Below, one piece after another: positions 1 through 5,377 of a stretch of 6,712 nt of DNA (positions within the stretch are counted from its first letter, which is position 1; every line of letters starts with the position of its first letter). The notes below the pieces were generated by a model. That model was given only the letters and a program-made list of their open reading frames with translations. It had not been told where the DNA came from and ran no database searches. The position numbers and the translations under genes were made by a program. Source of the DNA: Clostridiales bacterium (GTDB lineage: Bacteria; Bacillota; Clostridia; Oscillospirales; QAMX01); the NCBI GenBank assembly GCA_016285815.1, contig JAEERN010000087.1, positions 1 through 6,712 of the forward strand. Direction: 5' to 3'.

Positions 1-520
1 GGCCATGACGGAGGACGGCGAGGCCGCGGTGCTGGAGGCGCACATGCGTCCGGGCCCGGGCGAGGCGTTCTTCTCCGTGGCGCTGGACACCTGCGACCGG
101 TTCGGCGGCAAGCCGCCGGAGGCCTATCTGAACTTCAAGGGGAACGGCGAGCTCAACGACGGGCGGCTTCCCATGGCGCTGATCGGCGTATACAATTATT
201 ATTCCTTCACGGCGTCCTTCGCCGGGCTGGAGAGCGGCTGCGACTATCTGCTGAGGATCACGCTGCCGACGGCGTATCCGAAGCGCTGGGGCGTGCGCGA
301 CATGTGGGTCAAGGCCGACGGGAAGGAGATCTGGCGCGGCGATCTGTCCCGGCGCATGGGCGACAGAGAGTGGGACGAGCGCTGGCTGCCGGAGGAGTAC
401 TGCTCGGTGACGTTCCGCATCCCGGCGGAGCAGATCGTCAACGGCTGCACGAGGATCTCATTCGGAGAAGACCGGGTCGGAGTGGAGTTTTCCGAGCTCC
501 GCCTGACGCCGATCCGATAA
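1..520 (+). CDS. C-terminal part of an unrecognised beta-rich protein, probably carbohydrate-active (5' end outside window)
   Basis: The frame is open to the left edge. The first ATG (position 5) has no room for a visible ribosome binding site, so this is probably the last ~172 codons of a longer gene, not a complete one. The visible protein is rich in alternating hydrophobic and aromatic residues, for example EAYLNFKGNGELNDG, VYNYYSFTASFAGL and WVKADGKEIWRGD. It ends in short strand-like segments (VTFRIPAEQIVNG, VGVEFSELRLTPI). This pattern fits a C-terminal beta-sandwich, as found at the end of many glycoside hydrolases, but I see no catalytic motif and do not recognise the family. There is no membrane segment in the visible part. 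The gene lies 27 nt upstream of a CE15-like esterase on the same strand, so a shared transcript and a role in polysaccharide breakdown are likely by context only. Confidence 0.6.
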   Translation, partial: AMTEDGEAAVLEAHMRPGPGEAFFSVALDTCDRFGGKPPEAYLNFKGNGELNDGRLPMALIGVYNYYSFTASFAGLESGCDYLLRITLPTAYPKRWGVRDMWVKADGKEIWRGDLSRRMGDREWDERWLPEEYCSVTFRIPAEQIVNGCTRISFGEDRVGVEFSELRLTPIR

Positions 521-532
521 AGGACGGACAAA

Positions 533-540
533 AAGGAGGA
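533..540 (+). promoter_or_regulatory. Strong ribosome binding site of the CE15-like esterase
   Basis: AAGGAGGA lies 7-8 nt before the ATG at 548. It is close to the full anti-Shine-Dalgarno complement and fixes that start codon over later in-frame ATGs. Confidence 0.8.
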
Positions 541-547
541 AAAAACG

Positions 548-1705
548 ATGGACTGCGGATTCAACGAGGACCTGATCCGGATCACCCGGATGGACGTGCT
601 GGGCAAGCTGCCGGACCCGTTCCGGATGGAGGACGGCACGATCGCGGACACGCCGGAAAAGTGGGCGGCCCGCCGGAAGGAGATCTATCGCACGGCGGTG
701 GAGCTTCAGTACGGGACCCAGCCGCCGGAGCCGGAATTCCTCGAGGTCGAGATGCTGCACGGCTATGAGGGCAAGAGAAGCGGGTCGTACCGCGTGACCA
801 CGGGCACCCGGGCCCATCCGGTCAGCTTTTGGATGCGGATCTTCGCCCCGGAGCACGAGGGCAAGGTCGCGGCCATCGTCGACGGCGATCTGAGCTTTGG
901 CTATGCCTTCGACAAGGAGTGGATGGACGCCGCGCTGTCCAAGGACGTGGCGCTGGTGCTGTTCGACCGCACCGAGCTGGCCCGGGACATCATCTGGGAC
1001 GAGCGCGGCCACGGGCCGCTGTACGAGACGTACCCCGAATACACCTTCGGCGCGCTGGGCGCGTGGGCCTGGGGCTATTCGCGCTGTGTGGACGCGCTGG
1101 AAAAGCTCGGCGGGTTCGACATGGACCTCATCGCCTTCAGCGGCCACTCCCGCGGGGGCAAGACCGTGGCGCTGGCCGGCGCGCTGGACACGCGGGCGGC
1201 CTTCGTCAACCCCAACGAGACCTGCGCGGGGGCCTGCGGCTGTTACCGGGTGCACATGTCGGAGATCCAGGAGGACGGCCGGGAGGGCGTCAGCGAGACG
1301 CTGGCGGACCTTTGGAAGAACTTCGCCTTCTGGGTGGGGCCCGGCATGGAAGCGTATACGCAGCGGGAACAGGATCTTCCCTTTGACTGTCACTTCCTCA
1401 AGGCCATGGTGGCGCCGCGCGTCCTCGTCATCGGCGAGGCGGCCAGCGACACGTGGGCCAACCCCGTGGGCTCGTGGCTGACCACCGAGGCGGCCAAAGA
1501 GGTCTGGAAGCTCTGGGGCAGGGAGGACAACGTGATGTGGTATTTCCGCAAGGGCTACCACGGGCACAAGGCCGAGGACGTGGAGATGCTGGTCAACGCC
1601 ATCTGCGTCGTCCGCGACGGAGCGGAGCGGGACGGGCGCTTCGGGCATCTGCCCTTCCGCGCGCCGGAGAAGATCTGGGACTGGAGCTGTCCCGCGAAGC
1701 GGTAA
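548..1705 (+). CDS. Glucuronoyl esterase (CE15)-like alpha/beta hydrolase, cytoplasmic
   Basis: This 385-residue serine hydrolase resembles the CE15 / 4-O-methyl-glucuronoyl methylesterase group. Members cleave the ester between glucuronic acid on xylan and lignin alcohols or methanol. The N-terminal region reads LPDPFRMEDGT (about residues 19-29), a typical opening for the group. The nucleophile elbow is GHSRGGK (199-205) with Ser201. The following strand and loop is VNPNETCAGACGCYR (220-234), where this family carries substrate-contacting residues; its cysteines C226, C230 and C232 stand out. The catalytic histidine is probably H338 in RKGYHGH (334-340). E297 or D301 in IGEAASDTWANP may be the acid; I cannot decide which. 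There is no signal peptide or lipobox, so it should act on imported oligosaccharides in the cytoplasm. It starts after a strong ribosome binding site, 27 nt behind the preceding gene and 16 nt before a second esterase. The fold call is firm; the substrate is inferred. Confidence 0.75.
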   Translation: MDCGFNEDLIRITRMDVLGKLPDPFRMEDGTIADTPEKWAARRKEIYRTAVELQYGTQPPEPEFLEVEMLHGYEGKRSGSYRVTTGTRAHPVSFWMRIFAPEHEGKVAAIVDGDLSFGYAFDKEWMDAALSKDVALVLFDRTELARDIIWDERGHGPLYETYPEYTFGALGAWAWGYSRCVDALEKLGGFDMDLIAFSGHSRGGKTVALAGALDTRAAFVNPNETCAGACGCYRVHMSEIQEDGREGVSETLADLWKNFAFWVGPGMEAYTQREQDLPFDCHFLKAMVAPRVLVIGEAASDTWANPVGSWLTTEAAKEVWKLWGREDNVMWYFRKGYHGHKAEDVEMLVNAICVVRDGAERDGRFGHLPFRAPEKIWDWSCPAKR

Positions 1706-1721
1706 AAAGGAGCGAACGCGT

Positions 1722-2522
1722 ATGCGAGTGGAAAAGATCCCGCTGGATCCGTCGGATCCGGCCTGCTATCTGGAGACTTATGTTTCCGACCCGGTGGGGG
1801 ACAGCCTGCGCCCGGCCATGCTGGTGATCCCGGGCGGCGGCTATTGCTCGGTCTGTTCCGACCGGGAGGGAGAGCCCGTCGCCCTGGCGTTTCTGCCATA
1901 CGGGTTCCAGGGGTTCGTGCTGCACTATTCGGTCCGGGAAAAGGCGCGGTTCCCGCGGCCGCTGGTCCAGGCCATGCGGGCCATGGCGTGGATCCGGGAG
2001 CACGCGGCGGAGGTCGCCGTGGACCCGGAGCGGATCTTCGCCGTGGGGTTCTCCGCGGGCGGGCACCTGTGCGCCGCGCTGGGAACGCTGTGGCATCTGG
2101 CCGACGCGGCGGCGGAGGCCGGGACCGTGCCGGAGCGGGTGCGGCCCCGGGGCGTCATCCCGGTCTATCCGGTGATCTCGTCGGACGAGACCGTCGGCCA
2201 CATGGGCACGTTCGACAATCTGGCCGGAGCGGACCCGGAGGAGCGGGAGAAGTGGTCGCTGGAAAAGCGGGCGGACGAGCGGGCGGTCCCCATGTGCCTG
2301 ATCCACACGGCGGACGACGCGGCCGCCAGCGTCCGGAATTCGCTGGTGCTGGCCTGGGCGCTGTCCGTCCACGGCGTTCCCTTCGAGATGCACGTCTATC
2401 AAAGCGCGCCCCACGGCATGGCGCTGTGCAACGCCGTCACCTCGCGCGGGCGGCCTGCCCACGACGATCCCCACAACGCCACGTGGGTGGCGATGGCGGC
2501 GGAGTGGGCGAAAAAACTGTGA
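1722..2522 (+). CDS. Alpha/beta hydrolase, BD-FAE / acetylesterase type
   Basis: This 266-residue protein has the full set of motifs of the small esterases used for acetyl or feruloyl removal from xylan-type sugars. The oxyanion-hole strand is VIPGGGY (35-41), the nucleophile elbow GFSAGGH (109-115) with Ser111. The acid is probably D199 in HTADDAAASVRNS, and the base is H231 in APHGMAL. YPVISSDETVGHMGTF (about 148-163) matches the segment after the elbow in acetylxylan-esterase-like members. No signal peptide is present, so it should be cytoplasmic. The ribosome binding site AAAGGAG (1706-1712) lies 9 nt before the ATG and overlaps nothing essential of the previous gene. The 16-nt gap makes co-transcription with the CE15-like gene very likely. 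Together the pair could strip a uronoyl ester and acetyl groups from the same oligosaccharide. The exact acyl group cannot be read from sequence; generic lipase/esterase annotation is the safe fallback. Confidence 0.8.
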   Translation: MRVEKIPLDPSDPACYLETYVSDPVGDSLRPAMLVIPGGGYCSVCSDREGEPVALAFLPYGFQGFVLHYSVREKARFPRPLVQAMRAMAWIREHAAEVAVDPERIFAVGFSAGGHLCAALGTLWHLADAAAEAGTVPERVRPRGVIPVYPVISSDETVGHMGTFDNLAGADPEEREKWSLEKRADERAVPMCLIHTADDAAASVRNSLVLAWALSVHGVPFEMHVYQSAPHGMALCNAVTSRGRPAHDDPHNATWVAMAAEWAKKL

Positions 2523-2561
2523 CGGGGCGGCAAAAAAGCTTTGCGATCCCCTTCGCCCCGT
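2522..2561 (+). repeat. Inverted repeat ACGGGGCG / CGCCCCGT overlapping the promoter of the first oxidoreductase
   Basis: Perfect 8-bp arms at 2522-2529 and 2554-2561 are separated by 24 nt. The left arm starts at the last base of the upstream stop codon, and the right arm ends just before the -10 element. No T run follows, so it is a poor intrinsic terminator. A weak stem for the esterase transcript or a split operator are both possible. Confidence 0.35.
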
Positions 2562-2569
2562 GATAGAAT
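2541..2569 (+). promoter_or_regulatory. Sigma-A-type promoter of the first Gfo/Idh/MocA gene
   Basis: A -35 element TTGCGA (2541-2546) and a -10 element TAGAAT (2564-2569) are separated by exactly 17 nt, which predicts a transcript start near 2576 and a 5' leader of about 63 nt. The oxidoreductase can therefore be transcribed apart from the upstream esterases. The call rests on consensus match and position only. Confidence 0.55.
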
Positions 2570-2584
2570 AGACCCAGGATCCTA

Positions 2585-2601
2585 CGGGCGCGCCGCGCCC
2601 G
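2585..2601 (+). promoter_or_regulatory. 17-bp GC-rich dyad just downstream of the promoter, candidate operator
   Basis: cgggcgcg-c-cgcgcccg is a perfect dyad with 8-bp arms around one central base. It begins about 10 nt after the predicted transcript start, in the leader before the ribosome binding site. That is a classic place for a repressor roadblock site. As RNA it would fold poorly (one-base loop), which favours a DNA-binding role, but GC-rich genomes make short GC palindromes by chance. Confidence 0.3.
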
Positions 2602-2638
2602 CGCAAATGAAACAAAAGTATCGGAGGACAGGACTTTT

Positions 2639-3733
2639 ATGGAAAAGAAGCTTCGCGTCGGCATCATCGGCTGCGGCGGCATCGCCCACGCCCACATGCG
2701 CTCTTACCTGCGGATCCCCGAGGTCGAGGTGGTTGGCGGGGCCGACATCATCCCCGGCAAGGCCCGTGCGTTTTTCGACGAGTTCGAGATGCCGGACGCC
2801 AAGGACTTCCTCTCTGCTTCAGAGCTGCTGAAGCTGGATCTGGACGCCGTGTCCGTCTGCACCTACAACACTCAGCACATGGTCTGCGCCGTCGAGGCGC
2901 TGGAGGCGGGCTGTCACGTCCTGCTGGAAAAGCCCATGTGCCTCTCGATGAAAGAGGCCGCGGCCATCTACTTTGCGGAAAAGGCCTCGGGCAAGATCGT
3001 CTCCGTCGGCTTCCAGCCGCGCTATGGCCGGAACTTCCGCCAGGTGAAGGAGATCATCTCCTCCGGCGTGCTGGGCGACATCTACTACGTCCAGACCGGC
3101 GGCGGCCGCAGCCGCGGCATCCCCGGCAGCACCTTCATCGAAAAGGACAAGGCCGGCGTCGGCGCGCTGGCGGACATCGGTTGCTATTCGCTGGATTTCG
3201 CCATGAACTCCATCGGCTATCCCCGGCCTCTGACCGTTTCGGCCAGCGCCACCGACTATTTCGGCACCAACCCGAAGTACTACTCCGAGGCGCACCGCTT
3301 CTCCGTGGACGACTTCTCGGCGGCGTTCGTCCGGCTGGAGGGCGGCATCACGCTGGACTTCCGCATGAGCTGGGCCATGCACATGGACACCTGCGGCGAC
3401 TTCCTGTTCCTGGGCAAAGATGCCGGCCTGAAGGTGCGCCAGCCCAACTATCACCCGTGGGGCGGCGCGTGGGACGGCACCGTGGGCCAGATGTGGCTGT
3501 ATCAGGATATGTTCGGCAAGCCGACCCACACGGAGATCCCCATCGAGACCGACCAGAAGTCCGACCTGTTCTACTGCAAGGTCAAGGCCTTCGTCGACGC
3601 GGTGCTGACCGGCGGCAAGGCGCCGATCCCCACCTCGGAGATCCTCTACAACCAGGCCATCATCGACGGCATCATCCGCTCGGTGGAGTGTGGCCATGAG
3701 GTCGAGACCGATCTGGCCTTCCTGGACAAATAG
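2639..3733 (+). CDS. Gfo/Idh/MocA family NAD(P)-dependent sugar oxidoreductase (first copy)
   Basis: This 364-residue protein has the normal length for the family. The Rossmann nucleotide-binding loop is VGIIGCGGIAHAH (7-19). The family signature EKPMC has the catalytic-type lysine at K98 (E97-K98-P99), followed by SVGFQPRY (122-129). The C-terminal substrate domain holds GVGALADIGCYSLDF (173-187). There D179 is kept and the position often filled by His is Tyr183, as also happens in the glucose-fructose oxidoreductase branch. It should reversibly oxidise or reduce a hydroxyl of a sugar, uronate, sugar acid or inositol with NAD(P); the substrate is not readable. GGAGG (2623-2627) lies 11 nt before the ATG. 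The gene has its own promoter in the 116-nt gap and a strong terminator behind it. Its place downstream of two carbohydrate esterases suggests a role in metabolising the released sugar. No signal peptide is seen. The family call is certain, the role inferred. Confidence 0.93.
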   Translation: MEKKLRVGIIGCGGIAHAHMRSYLRIPEVEVVGGADIIPGKARAFFDEFEMPDAKDFLSASELLKLDLDAVSVCTYNTQHMVCAVEALEAGCHVLLEKPMCLSMKEAAAIYFAEKASGKIVSVGFQPRYGRNFRQVKEIISSGVLGDIYYVQTGGGRSRGIPGSTFIEKDKAGVGALADIGCYSLDFAMNSIGYPRPLTVSASATDYFGTNPKYYSEAHRFSVDDFSAAFVRLEGGITLDFRMSWAMHMDTCGDFLFLGKDAGLKVRQPNYHPWGGAWDGTVGQMWLYQDMFGKPTHTEIPIETDQKSDLFYCKVKAFVDAVLTGGKAPIPTSEILYNQAIIDGIIRSVECGHEVETDLAFLDK

Positions 3734-3754
3734 GCGCGGCTTCCGTCTTTCCCG

Positions 3755-3788
3755 CGGGCCCCGGACGATCCGTCCGGGGCCCGTTTTT
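3755..3788 (+). terminator. Intrinsic terminator of the carbohydrate operon
   Basis: A perfect 13-bp stem (3755-3767 with 3771-3783, arms cgggccccggacg and cgtccggggcccg) with a 3-nt loop is followed at once by TTTTT (3784-3788). It lies 21 nt after the stop codon of the oxidoreductase. A second, weaker stem (CCGTTTTT at 3781-3788 with AAAAACGG at 3793-3800) overlaps the T run. Confidence 0.92.
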
Positions 3789-3875
3789 GCGGAAAAACGG
3801 AAAAAATGCGGCGGGATCAGGGCGAAAAGCTGCGTTTTCGTCGAAACGGACAAAAATCCGGCGGGGGGCTGGTAT

Positions 3876-3910
3876 TTGTGATTTTTTGCACAATTGTTAC
3901 CGTTTTGTAA
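3876..3910. promoter_or_regulatory. AT-rich island with small dyads upstream of the lipoprotein promoter
   Basis: TTGTG (3876-3880) and CACAA (3889-3893) form an inverted pair with an 8-nt gap. ACAATTGT (3890-3897) is a perfect palindrome. TTAC (3897-3900) and GTAA (3907-3910) flank six bases directly before the -35. The island is markedly AT-rich against a GC-rich background. These are candidate regulator contacts; short AT palindromes can also arise by chance. Confidence 0.25.
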
Positions 3911-3938
3911 TTGCTTTTCTGCTTTTGAGGCGTATAAT
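3911..3938 (+). promoter_or_regulatory. Sigma-A promoter of the lipoprotein gene
   Basis: A consensus -10 TATAAT (3933-3938) is preceded by TTGCTT (3911-3916) with a 16-nt spacer. The predicted start is near 3945, giving a short leader of under 30 nt before the ATG at 3973. The perfect -10 in an AT-rich pocket makes this the most convincing promoter of the window together with the one at 6472-6500. Confidence 0.65.
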
Positions 3939-3957
3939 AAAAGCGGCGATGGAGATG

Positions 3958-3965
3958 AAAGGAAG
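3958..3965 (+). promoter_or_regulatory. Ribosome binding site that points to the ATG at 3973
   Basis: AAAGGAAG lies 7 nt before ATG 3973. No comparable site precedes ATG 4010, the first in-frame ATG of the long reading frame. This placement decides that translation should start at 3973, although that start is out of frame with the downstream gene. Confidence 0.6.
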
Positions 3966-3972
3966 TGCCGCC

Positions 3973-4999
3973 ATGAAAAAAACTGCTGTGGACCGCGCTG
4001 GCGATCGTCATGCTGGCGCCGGCGCTGGCAGGCTGCGGCGGGATCGAGCCGGAGACGACCGCCGCGACGACCCCGGAAGCGACGACCGAAGCGGCGGCCA
4101 CGGAAGCGACGACCACGGAGGCCACGACCGAAGCGGAAGCCGCGGCGACGGAGGAAATCGCGAAGCAGCCGGTGTCTACGGCGGCGACAGAGAGAAAATA
4201 CGATTCGCCGCTCGACGCGCTGTCCGTTTTTTCCGATCAGGCCGAGACCTTTGATATGACCCTTTACCTGTCGGACGGCGCCGCCTGGGCGACGTATCCG
4301 GCGAAAGCGGAGGACGTTTTTACGATCCTGCAGAGGGCTGTCGCCGACCTTTCGTGGGAGGCGGCCGAACGAGAGCCGGACGGAGAGGTCGAATTCCGGA
4401 TCGAGCTTTCCCTCGGCGCCGGCAGGAAGCTGACGGTGTGGTGCACAGGATCGGATTGGTCCAGCAGAGGATCAGAGGTGCTCGGTTATGACGCCGGCGG
4501 GGACGTGTCGTACTGGGTGCCCCGGAGCCAGGATCTGCCGGGAGCGGCGCTGTATTTCGTGTCCGCTGGGCTGCGCGATCATTACGACATGCTGGAGCTG
4601 TCCGCGAAAAACGTGCCCTTCGGGCAGGGCCTGTCGGCGGAAGAGGCCGCCGAACGGTTCGCCGAGGAAATACTCGGATCCAAGCGGCTGGGTCTCGCGC
4701 CGGGGAGCAGCCGCGCGGCCTCGGGATACCGGGCGGTCCACTGGAACATCGCCAAGGTCCGCGACGACGGCGGCGCCGTCGAGGTGGGCGTGACCTATGC
4801 ACTGTTCCCGGCGGAGAGCTATTGGTGCGCCCCGTTCGTTCCAGGCGTTCCGGTCATCCTGTGGGCCGGCGCCGGACGTCCGGGAGAGGGCGAATACGAG
4901 GGCGCGGTGGTCAGCGGCATGGGCTTTCTGCTGGAGAGGCAGGAAGACGGAAGCTGGCTCAACACAGCCGGCGGGACCGGCGAGATCGAGCTGCCGTAA
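3973..4999 (+). CDS. Lipoprotein of unknown function with a one-base frameshift in its signal-peptide codons
   Basis: The intact frame begins at ATG 4010 (329 codons), but that start lacks a ribosome binding site and gives only MLAPALAGC. The well-placed ATG at 3973 is followed by seven A residues. With six, it would read MKKLLWTALA, then IVMLAP and ALAGC: a complete type II signal peptide with lipobox L18-A19-G20-C21 and a 341-residue product. As printed, that ATG leads into another frame. After the cysteine comes a Thr/Ala/Glu linker of about 40 residues, then a globular part of about 270 residues that starts near KYDSPLDALSVF and ends in EIELP. I do not recognise this domain. The mature protein should be anchored to the outer face of the cell membrane. 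The gene stands alone between a terminator and its own hairpin, with its own promoter. The lipoprotein call is strong by inspection; function is unknown. If the indel is real, the gene is either damaged or switched. Confidence 0.75.
4050..4170 (+). repeat. Low-complexity Thr/Ala/Glu linker repeat inside the lipoprotein gene
   Basis: The protein reads in approximate 9-residue steps (EATTEAAAT, EATTTEATT, EAEAAATEE). At DNA level, CGGAAGCGACGACC occurs at 4074-4087 and again at 4101-4114, exactly 27 nt apart. Such linkers act as flexible cell-wall spacers in surface lipoproteins, and the DNA repeat is prone to copy-number change in whole codons of 27 nt. Confidence 0.6.
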
Positions 5000-5021
5000 C
5001 AAAGCAAAACAAAACGTTCAG

Positions 5022-5053
5022 GCGCCCCGCCGGGGGATCCCCGGCGGGGCGCT
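5022..5053 (+). terminator. Hairpin after the lipoprotein gene, probable terminator without a clear T tract
   Basis: Perfect 14-bp arms (5022-5035 and 5039-5052) around the loop GAT begin 22 nt after the stop codon. The stem is very stable, but what follows is only TCGTTG, so release may be inefficient. A transcript-end-stabilising stem is an alternative. Confidence 0.6.
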
Positions 5054-5070
5054 CGTTGCCGCAGGCCCCG

Positions 5071-5099
5071 TTGACACGGCGGAGCGGATGTGCCATGAT
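5071..5099 (+). promoter_or_regulatory. Orphan promoter with perfect -35 and extended -10
   Basis: TTGACA (5071-5076) is a perfect -35. After 17 nt comes CATGAT (5094-5099), preceded by TGC (5091-5093), an extended -10 motif. It points into a region without an intact gene. It may be the surviving promoter of a decayed gene or drive a short untranslated RNA that would end at the terminator at 5319-5360. Confidence 0.45.
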
Positions 5100-5310
5100 G
5101 AAAAAATGGGAAAAGGCGCGAGAGACCATGCCTGACGCGATCCGGACCGGTCCGCAGGAAGAGAGGCCCGGCTTCTGCCGCGGACTTGCGGCATCGGCGG
5201 CACGGCCATTCGCTTCCGCTTCGCCGGGGGCTGGACGGAACGGGAGCGCGCGAAGACCGCCGGGCGGATCCCGGACGAGTATCCCGGCCGCGCGGAACAG
5301 CGGGAAACCC
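5098..5310 (+). pseudogene. Possible remnant of a small frameshifted gene
   Basis: This 378-nt stretch (5000-5377) has no intact gene. From ATG 5098 one frame reads MKKWEKARETMPDAIRTG and has G/C-rich third positions to about 5180. From 5187 to 5310 a different frame, shifted by -1, reads CGIGGTAIRFRFAGGW and then TERERAKTAGRIPDEYP, with G or C at the great majority of third positions as in the real genes here. A single lost base near 5180 would join the two. The second frame has no start of its own and runs into the terminator stem. I do not recognise the product. The GC-rich background can mimic codon bias, so this is a weak call. Confidence 0.22.
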
Positions 5311-5360
5311 AAAAAACAGGCGCCCTGCCGGGAAGGTCCCAGCAGGGCGCCGCCGTTTTT
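5311..5360. terminator. Bidirectional intrinsic terminator
   Basis: GGCGCCCTGC (5319-5328) pairs with GCAGGGCGCC (5342-5351), and GGGA (5330-5333) with TCCC (5337-5340) extends the stem past one C/A mismatch. On the plus strand TTTTT (5356-5360) follows. On the minus strand the AAAAAA at 5311-5316 becomes a U tract. It closes the minus-strand oxidoreductase, whose stop is at 5378, and blocks plus-strand readthrough from the orphan promoter. Confidence 0.85.
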
Positions 5361-5377
5361 GAAGGAGAGGAGCGGGC

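Noticed and set aside
458..1648. 396-codon open frame on the minus strand opposite the CE15-like gene
   Set aside because: It mirrors a GC3-biased real gene, has His/Pro/Arg/Val-rich low-complexity sequence, no domain motif and no ribosome binding site. The plus-strand frame has clear catalytic motifs.
1593..2615. 340-codon minus-strand frame opposite the second esterase
   Set aside because: It is an Arg/Gly/His/Pro-rich shadow of the alpha/beta hydrolase and also crosses the promoter and intergenic region.
3781..3800. CCGTTTTT / AAAAACGG hairpin as an independent regulatory element
   Set aside because: It overlaps the T run of the strong terminator at 3755-3788 and is best seen as part of that terminator region.
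2819..3853. 344-codon minus-strand frame opposite the first oxidoreductase
   Set aside because: It runs through the terminator and shows the composition of an antisense shadow; the plus strand holds the conserved family motifs.
3886..3914. TTGCAC as a second -35 element upstream of the lipoprotein
   Set aside because: At 17-nt spacing the -10 would be AATTGC, a poor match, whereas TTGCTT/TATAAT just downstream is much better.
4010..4012. ATG 4010 as the true lipoprotein start
   Set aside because: It has no ribosome binding site and leaves a signal peptide without a charged N-terminus (MLAPALAGC). The upstream ATG with a good site gives a perfect signal after one-base correction. It remains possible as a weak internal start.
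4074..4114. Direct repeat that might suggest a CRISPR or mobile-element end
   Set aside because: The 14-nt repeat is in frame with a periodic protein linker, has a 13-nt gap and only two copies.
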